In this document: piece after piece, positions 59,339 through 64,000 of the stretch
Layout of the letters: each line of letters starts with the position of its first letter
How positions within the stretch are numbered: position 1 is the first letter of the stretch
Translations under genes and position numbers: made by a program
The notes under the pieces: generated by a model
The model's database searches: none
Told to the model about the DNA's origin: nothing
Seen by the model: only the letters and a program-made list of their open reading frames with translations
Assembly (NCBI GenBank): GCA_963772645.1
Contig: CAVYYD010000002.1
Coordinates: forward strand, 124,001 to 188,000
Direction: 5' to 3'
Source: DASSQJ01 sp963772645
Lineage (GTDB): Bacteria; Actinomycetota; Actinomycetes; Actinomycetales; Dermatophilaceae
Length of the DNA: 64,000 bases

Positions 59339-59884
59339 ATGACGACGACGTTGAACGGCTGGGACGTGGAAGAGGTGTCCGAGGCGGTGCGGATGGTCAG
59401 CGAGCAGCCGGAGGCCGGACTCCTCACCTGGCGCGGACGAGCGGTGTGGGACGGTGGGTTCGGTCTGGACGTGCGCACCAACGAGATCGAACAGCTCGGC
59501 GAAGTCATGGAGCGTCACTTCACCCTGCGGGGTGACCACCCGCCGGAACTGCTCGGAAAGAACACCGGCGCGACGGCCATCGAGACCGTGCTCGCCGCCC
59601 TCGGCGCGTGCATGACCGGAACCTTCGCGGTGCAGGCCACCGCGCGCGGTGTCCGGATCGACGCGCTGGAGGTGGACCTGGAGTGCACCATCGACCTCGC
59701 CGGCTTCTTCGGCATCGAGCCGATCCGGCCCGGGCTGCGCGACGTGACCCTGAACTTCCGGGTGACCGCCGACGCCGACGACGAGACCCTTCGCGAGATC
59801 CTGGACGCCGCACGATCTCTCTCGCCCGTTTTCGACACAGTCACCAAGCCGGTTGCGGTCACGTCCGTGCTCGCCACGCCGTAG
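59339..59884 (+). CDS. OsmC-family peroxiredoxin-like protein
   Basis: A 181-aa OsmC/Ohr superfamily protein that reduces organic peroxides. The catalytic cysteines are C91 (LAALGACMTGTF) and C116 (VDLECTIDL). GGGAGG precedes the ATG. It lies between the GlxA-type regulator and an NTF2-like gene, suggesting a stress-response cluster. Confidence 0.9.
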   Translation: MTTTLNGWDVEEVSEAVRMVSEQPEAGLLTWRGRAVWDGGFGLDVRTNEIEQLGEVMERHFTLRGDHPPELLGKNTGATAIETVLAALGACMTGTFAVQATARGVRIDALEVDLECTIDLAGFFGIEPIRPGLRDVTLNFRVTADADDETLREILDAARSLSPVFDTVTKPVAVTSVLATP

Positions 59885-59956
59885 CCGCGCGGCCTCGAGC
59901 CCGGCGACCGCACCCCACGTAGGGCGTCCTCCACGAAGACGCCCGAGGAGGTACGC

Positions 59957-60322
59957 ATGAACACCGAAACCAGCCCGGGTACGGCCCACGCCGCCGCGCT
60001 CGTCGAGAAGCTGAACGACGCGTGGAACGCCCACGACCTCGACGCCGCGCTGAGTCTCCTCAGCGACGATTGCGTCTTCGAGGCCACCTCACCCGCACCC
60101 GACGGCACCCGCCACGTCGGCCCCGCCGCCATCCGCGAGGCCTGGGCACCGATCTTCGCCGACCGGCACACCCGCTTCATCACCGAGGCCACCCTCGCCA
60201 GCGACGACCACGTCGTCCAGCAGTGGACCTACGACTGGGGAAGCGGCCACGTCCGCGGCATCGACGTCATCCACGTCGCGCACGGCAACGTCACCGCGAA
60301 GCTGTCCTACGTCAAGGGCTGA
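59957..60322 (+). CDS. NTF2-like/SnoaL-family protein
   Basis: A 121-aa protein of the NTF2-like superfamily: LVEKLNDAWNAHDLDAALSLLSDDCVFEATSP, GPAAIREAWAPIFADRHTRF and a C-terminal IDVIHVAHGNVTAKLSYVKG. It could be a ketosteroid-isomerase-like enzyme. GAGGAGG precedes the ATG. It lies 72 nt after osmC and is likely in the same operon. Confidence 0.85.
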   Translation: MNTETSPGTAHAAALVEKLNDAWNAHDLDAALSLLSDDCVFEATSPAPDGTRHVGPAAIREAWAPIFADRHTRFITEATLASDDHVVQQWTYDWGSGHVRGIDVIHVAHGNVTAKLSYVKG

Positions 60323-60458
60323 TACAGAAGATGCGGCACGGCCTCGCGGGCACCACGACGACCTACCCGTCGATCAAGAGCCGTCGCCCAGCCTGACCGA
60401 CCACATCGGACTCAACGACGCCCAGACACTGCGCGAGACGATCGCCGACAACGAATCC

Positions 60459-60584
60459 ATGGTCCGGATCTCGCTCGTCGCAGCCCTGGTCTCGGTGCTG
60501 CTGTTCGTCGCCACCGCGTGGGCGCTCTACACGCTGCTCACACGAGACGCTTGCCCCCCAGATCCCCTGCCGCGTAACGGATAG
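60459..60584 (+). CDS. Small single-span membrane protein, perhaps truncated
   Basis: From ATG 60459 the frame reads MVRISLVAALVSVLLFVATA, WALYTLLTRDACPPDPLPRN and a final G before TAG at 60582. Upstream the same frame continues with a plausible soluble N-terminus (SLTDHIGLNDAQTLRETIADNES) but no start codon, so its original start may have been lost. About 41 aa, one membrane helix. Confidence 0.4.
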   Translation: MVRISLVAALVSVLLFVATAWALYTLLTRDACPPDPLPRNG

Positions 60585-60715
60585 TAGACAGCACGCCGCC
60601 GGCCAGCCGACATCGCCGTCCGCCCCGGCAGCGCCCCACCCACCACGTCGCCCGCATCGCGGCGGCGTGACGCAGGTATGAGCCATCCCTTCCGGCCCAT
60701 GAGCGATATGTGGGA
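60585..60715. other. Short non-coding stretch
   Basis: No credible frame. GCGGCGGCGTGACGCAGG at about 60658 loosely resembles the dispersed repeat. Confidence 0.3.
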
Positions 60716-60934
60716 CTACCGGGAGCCGTCCGCCAGAAGGGAACGGATCGCGCTGTCCTCGGCGTCGTCTGATCTGGGGTCCTGAGGCAGGAAGTCGCCA
60801 GCGGTTCTGGCCTCAGCATTGCGCAGTTCAGGGGTGGCTCCGGCGCGAACGAGCGACTCCACCGCTGTCACCGATCTGCGGTCCAGAACCGCTCTCCCAC
60901 GTCGGGCCGCGTACTCCTCCGAAGCCCTCGCCGA
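60716..60934 (-). pseudogene. Orphan ankyrin-like fragment
   Basis: A frame without a start codon reads EEYAARRGRAVLDRRSVTAV, ESLVRAGATPELRNAEARTA and ends LADGSR at TAG. VRAGATPELRNAEARTA resembles an ankyrin-repeat turn. It follows the stop of the LLM gene in the same frame and may be a remnant of another gene. Confidence 0.35.
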
Positions 60935-61744
60935 CTACCGCGGTGGACCCTGACGCACTTCGTCGAAGTCGAGGCCGTAGGCGCTCAACAGCCACGTGGC
61001 CCCGAGCTCCTCGGCGAGTGCGTCGAAAGCGGGGTCGTCGGGCTGCTCCCGGGGGACGATGATCTCGCCGCCACCCTTGGCGACGTCACGCTAGTAGGCC
61101 AACATCTCACGCAGCTCACCGTCGCGCGTTCCGGTCGAGGTCTGCCCCTCGGGGCCCGTCTGCCCGCCCAGCAGCGCAGGCCAGTACGGCATCAGGCCGT
61201 CCCAGGCCGCAGCCCTGTGGAGTGGCTTCTTGTTGGGCCACCATCCGCCCACGACGACAGGAATCCGTGGCTCCTGCACGGGCACGATCGGAAGGGTCAC
61301 GTCGTCGACCCGGTAGAATTCCCCCTCGAAGCTGATCGGCTCACCCATCCACAACCGGGCCATCAGGTCCAGTGCTTCGTCGTACTTGCGTGCCCGGGCC
61401 GCGGGAGACAACTCGTCGCCGAACTTCGAGAAGTCGTCACCGACGCCGAGGCCGGTGCCCAGCAGCACACGTCCGCCCGACAGCCGGTCGAGGGACGCCA
61501 GTGCCTGGGCGAGCCGCCAGGGCGGCTGCTGCGCCGGAGCCGTGATCCAGGTGCCCAGGGCCACGCGTTCGGTTCGGGCAGCGATCGCGCTCAGGGTGAC
61601 CCACGGGTCGGTGCTCCGGAAGGCGATCGAGTCACTGACGAAGACCCCGTCCCATCCTGACTCCTCGGCTGCGACCGCGAGTTCCACCACATCCTGGATG
61701 TCGGGTGTCGCCGGTGTTCTGAGTACCCACACGCCGTGCTTCAC
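60935..61744 (-). pseudogene. LLM-class flavin oxidoreductase with in-frame amber stop
   Basis: GTG 61744, with GGGAGGAAG upstream, opens a luciferase-like monooxygenase: GVWVLRTPATPDIQDVVELAV, WDGVFVSDSIAFRSTDP, RTERVALGTWITAPAQQPPW, LGTGLGVGDDFSKFG, RIPVVVGGWWPNKKPLHRAA. After LREMLAY comes TAG (61093-61091), then the same frame continues as RDVAKGGGEIIVPREQPDDP, AFDALAEELGATWLLSAYGL, DFDEVRQGPPR and stops at 60937-60935. The downstream 51 residues look like the natural C-terminus, so one point change made the stop; residual function of the 217-aa product cannot be excluded. Confidence 0.75.
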
Positions 61745-62032
61745 TACCTTCTTCCTCCCTTCACGCGGTTCTGGCGAGCCCTCACTCCCACCGGCCCTAC
61801 GTTCGTTCAGTCGAGACGGACAGTCAGGGGTCAGCGATCACCGTCAGAGAGGGGCGCCCAGGCTCTCGGAGAACCTCACCGTTCGGGGTCCGCTGCCAGA
61901 CCCCTGTCTGTCAGGGTGAGTTGAGACCAGCGATACACAGCAAGTCCGTCTGACAGGGCGAGATCAGGATCGATCACCTTGAGCACTTCCACGTTTTCCA
62001 CCGCGGTGGTGCCCGTCGTTGATGATGGGTCG
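61745..62032. other. Intergenic stretch before the IS3-like remnant
   Basis: About 290 bp. GACCCCTGTCTGTCAGGGTG and nearby TCTGACAGGGCG form loosely repeated CTGTCAG blocks; no terminal inverted repeat could be confirmed and no gene is seen. Confidence 0.35.
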
Positions 62033-62779
62033 ATGAGCAGCAGTTCGGGTCCACGCGCGGATGGGCCCTCGCGACGTCGTAGGTTCACCCCGGCGCAGAA
62101 GCTTGAGTATCTGGCCGCTTACGAGCGCGCCTGCGAGCAGGGTGCGGGCGGGGCGTACCTGCGCCGAGAAGGGCTGTACTCCTCGTTGGTCAGTGAGTGG
62201 CGCCGGCTGCGTGATGCCGGCGTGCTGGCCGGCAAGGATCCCGGTGCGGTTATCGGGACGCTGAGCCGGGACCAGGCTTGAGGTCGCCCGGCTGCGCCGC
62301 GAGTTGGAGGTGAGTGAGCGGCGGCTGGCCACGAGCGAGACCGCGCTTGAGATCATGGGAAAAGTACACGAGCTCTTGGAGTCCATCTCCGAGAGCTCGG
62401 CCACCAACACCCCGCGCAGGCGGCGCTGATGAGCGCGCACGCCGAGTTGCTTGCCGCGGGTTCGACGACCCGGGCCGCGGCGAACCTGTGCGGGGTGTCG
62501 CGCGCTACTGCGGGCCGGGCCAAGGCCCGCGCCGCGAGCAACGCGACCCCGGTGCTGCCAGCGGTGGTGGCCCCGGTGAACCGGCTCAGCGCCGCCGAGC
62601 GGGCCCGCGTGCTGGCCGTGCTGAACAGCGCGGAGTTCGTCGACGCCCCACCGGTGCAGGTGTACGCGCGGCTGCTGGCGGCCGGCACCTACCTGTGCTC
62701 GGTGGCCACGATGTACCGGATCCTGGCGGCCAACGCCCAGGTCAAGGAACGCCGCCGGCTCGCGCGGTGGGCTGTCTAG
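62033..62779 (+). mobile_element. IS3-family element remnant (orfA frameshifted, orfB truncated)
   Basis: orfA starts at ATG 62033 (RRRRFTPAQKLEYLAAYERA, LRREGLYSSLVSEWRRLRDA), the HTH of an IS3-type OrfA. An extra T at about 62278 creates TGA; in the next frame the coiled coil continues (LEVARLRRELEVSERRLATS, LEIMGKVHELLESIS) to TGA 62427. orfB starts at an overlapping ATG 62429 (SRATAGRAKARAA, ERARVLAVLNSAEFVD, LLAAGTYLCSVATMYRIL) and ends after 116 aa at 62779, before the integrase domain. The element cannot transpose by itself. Confidence 0.85.
62429..62779 (+). pseudogene. IS3 OrfB N-terminal fragment
   Basis: A 116-aa leftover of an OrfB-like transposase: LSAAERARVLAVLNSAEFVD, APPVQVYARLLAAGTYLCSV, ATMYRILAANAQVKERRRLA. 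The rve DDE integrase domain that should follow is absent because foreign DNA with VapBC begins. Confidence 0.85.
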
Positions 62780-62791
62780 CGGTTGCGATCC

Positions 62792-62811
62792 GGCGCTTCG
62801 AGCGCCACAAT
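62792..62811. promoter_or_regulatory. vapBC promoter with inverted repeat
   Basis: GGCGCT and AGCGCC arms (62792-62806) precede CACAAT (62806-62811), a -10 box 6 nt before the vapB ATG. The repeat may be the VapB/VapBC operator. Confidence 0.55.
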
Positions 62812-62817
62812 GGCGCC

Positions 62818-63048
62818 ATGCCCAGTGTTCAGATCAAGGACGTCCCGGAGAGCACTCATGCGGTGTTGCGCCAACGGGCGGCCGCCGCGCACCAGTCGCT
62901 GCAGGAGTACCTGCGCTCCCGGCTGATCGCCGAGGCCAGCCAGCCCACGCTGGAGGAGGTCCTGGACCGTGCCGGCGGGCGATCCGGCGGGTCGGTCTCG
63001 CTCGCGGACGCGGTCAAGACCGTGCAGGGGGATCATGCTCGTCGTTGA
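62818..63048 (+). CDS. vapB: VapB-type antitoxin
   Basis: A 76-aa ribbon-helix-helix antitoxin (PSVQIKDVPESTHAVLRQRAAAAHQSLQEYLRSRLIAEA) with a C-terminal segment that wraps the toxin. Its end overlaps vapC by 14 nt. The upstream extension of the frame through the IS remnant is not coding. Confidence 0.9.
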   Translation: MPSVQIKDVPESTHAVLRQRAAAAHQSLQEYLRSRLIAEASQPTLEEVLDRAGGRSGGSVSLADAVKTVQGDHARR

Positions 63049-63436
63049 CGCCAGCGTCCTTGCGGTCGCGTTGGCCGATGACGGCCCGGACGGGGATAGC
63101 GCTCGCGCCAGGCTGCGCGGTGAGACGTTGGCCGCGCCGGAGTTGGTCGACCTGGAGGTCGTCTCGGTGTTACGTCGTCAGAACCGGGTGGGGATGCTCG
63201 ACAACCGCCGGGCGGACCTGGCCATGACCGACCTGGAGGCGCTGCCGATGCACCGCGCCGCGCACCTGGCGCTGCTGTCCCGCTGTTGGGAGCTGCGGGG
63301 AAACCTGACCACCTATGACGCCGCCTACGTCGCCCTGGCCGAGGCGCTGGACGCGACACTGCTGACCGGCGACCGACGACTTGCCCGTGCCGCCGGCCCC
63401 ACCTGCACCATCGAGCTGCTCAAGACGTCCCGCTGA
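63035..63436 (+). CDS. vapC: VapC PIN-domain ribonuclease toxin
   Basis: A 133-aa PIN-domain RNase, often cleaving tRNA or rRNA. Acidic metal ligands are D5 (VVDASVL), E41 (DLEVVSVLRR), D95 (TTYDAAYVALAE) and D113 (LLTGDRRLARA). It has the MLDNRRADLAMTDLEALP linker typical of actinobacterial VapC. Overlap with vapB indicates coupling. Confidence 0.94.
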   Translation: MLVVDASVLAVALADDGPDGDSARARLRGETLAAPELVDLEVVSVLRRQNRVGMLDNRRADLAMTDLEALPMHRAAHLALLSRCWELRGNLTTYDAAYVALAEALDATLLTGDRRLARAAGPTCTIELLKTSR

Positions 63437-63473
63437 GCCTTCAGCGACAAGCCGCAAATGCCGCGATGCGGGT

Positions 63474-63499
63474 GGTCGACTGGCGGCGGAGTGCAGCAC
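63474..63499 (+). repeat. Dispersed 26-bp repeat, copy 2 (within a hairpin)
   Basis: GGTCGACTGGCGGCGGAGTG then CAGCAC, 37 nt after vapC. Together with the following CTCCGCCAG it can form a terminator-like stem (63480-63508) with CTGGCGG and GGAG arms. Confidence 0.8.
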
Positions 63500-63576
63500 C
63501 TCCGCCAGACCAACGTGGCGGGTTCGTGCCGGCCGTCGGCCGCGTAGCCTGATGATGTTGAGGGAGGAGGCACGCG

Positions 63577-63825
63577 GTGATTCCCACCATGATCCTGTTC
63601 GGCCTCGTGTTCGGTCGATGGTGGAAGTCAGCGCTCGTCGCAGGCGCCATCTTGTGGCCAACACTGCTCTGGGCTCAGGACGTGATCACCACACCGGGCG
63701 AGGCCATCGCCGCGGCTGTCCTGGGAATCCTCAACGGCGCCGTGGGGGTTGGCGCCCACCAGCTTGTGCTTGGGCTCGTCAGAGTTAGCCGTCGCCAATG
63801 GCGCCGCTCCGCTGCGGCGAGGTGA
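63577..63825 (+). CDS. Small membrane protein
   Basis: An 82-aa protein with two to three hydrophobic segments (TMILFGLVFGRWWKSALVAG, AILWPTLLWAQD, IAAAVLGILNGAVGVGAHQLVLGLV). GTG is preceded by GGGAGGAGG. It ends with a basic tail. Function unknown. Confidence 0.75.
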   Translation: MIPTMILFGLVFGRWWKSALVAGAILWPTLLWAQDVITTPGEAIAAAVLGILNGAVGVGAHQLVLGLVRVSRRQWRRSAAAR

Positions 63826-63841
63826 TCTCCGCCGGCGACCA

Positions 63842-63866
63842 GGTCGACAGGCGGCGGAGTGCCGCA
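63842..63866 (+). repeat. Dispersed repeat, copy 3
   Basis: GGTCGACAGGCGGCGGAGTG followed by CCGCA, 16 nt after the small membrane protein stop. It differs from copy 1 at one base over 25. Confidence 0.8.
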
Positions 63867-64000
63867 GGGCGAAATGGGCGAGCCGGTTTCCCAGAGTCGC
63901 CCGTTGACGGGCGCCTGCAGGCCCGTGCCGCGTCGGTTGCGCATGACCCGCGGATCGCACCCGAGAATCCAGGTGCCGCCACCAGCAGGAGCCCGCGCCC

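Noticed and set aside
60538..60819. A minus-strand frame of about 90 codons between the SnoaL and LLM genes
   Set aside because: Composition is random-like and it lies in another frame over the ankyrin-like remnant.
47775..63866. Integron attC sites at gene ends
   Set aside because: The repeats lack RYYYAAC/GTTRRRY core sites and no integron integrase is present.
46266..63900. CRISPR array in the accessory region
   Set aside because: Repeats are too few, far apart and separated by genes; no cas gene is seen.

Overview
The window is high-GC DNA of an actinobacterium. GC is very high in third codon positions, GTG starts are common, and TAnnnT-type -10 boxes often sit 6-7 nt before a start codon, which suggests leaderless transcripts. 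The gene set (corC-era, recO-uppS, zur-znu, leuA with a leucine leader, dgt-dnaG) fits Micrococcales/Intrasporangiaceae-like organisms. The genus is inferred, not shown.

Layout. From 0 to about 39.3 kb the DNA reads as core chromosome: corC-era; a LuxR-type pair; asd; an acyl-CoA dehydrogenase divergent from an acyl-CoA-binding protein; a large secreted subtilase; a frameshifted dimethylargininase; leuA preceded by a tetra-leucine leader peptide; a PfkB-type kinase; an AlkB-like dioxygenase; a secreted five-Asp-box sialidase-like protein; recO-uppS; and a znuA-znuC-znuB-zur operon under a double Zur box. At 23.5-30 kb lies an unusual module: a sigma-like domain fused to a membrane/propeller-like protein, a 948-aa helical-repeat protein, and a split paralogue of the fusion encoded as two overlapping genes. 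Then come a mercaptopyruvate sulfurtransferase, a hydrolase, a metallo-beta-lactamase-fold protein, dusB, a dead AbiEi-like gene, a YdeI-like gene, dgt, dnaG and tRNA-Asn.

Downstream of tRNA-Asn (39.3-64 kb) the DNA is accessory in character. It holds a MetE-like/benzaldehyde dehydrogenase pair, a PRC-barrel operon with a 46-aa membrane protein, remnants of IS21 and IS3 elements, an intact IS110-family element, five toxin-antitoxin loci (MazEF-like, YefM-YoeB, Phd-RelE, Doc, VapBC), a four-cold-shock-domain protein, three methyltransferase genes, a GlxA/OsmC/SnoaL cluster and several decayed genes. A 25-26 bp repeat recurs just 3' of several small genes here.

How the genes work together. The Zur operon is a self-contained zinc-uptake circuit. 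The sigma modules look like envelope-linked signalling loci. The toxin-antitoxin loci and IS remnants mark the right part as a plastic region, possibly an island beside tRNA-Asn. No rRNA, CRISPR array or complete prophage was seen. All functional calls come from reading motifs and recalled family features; no database search was run.
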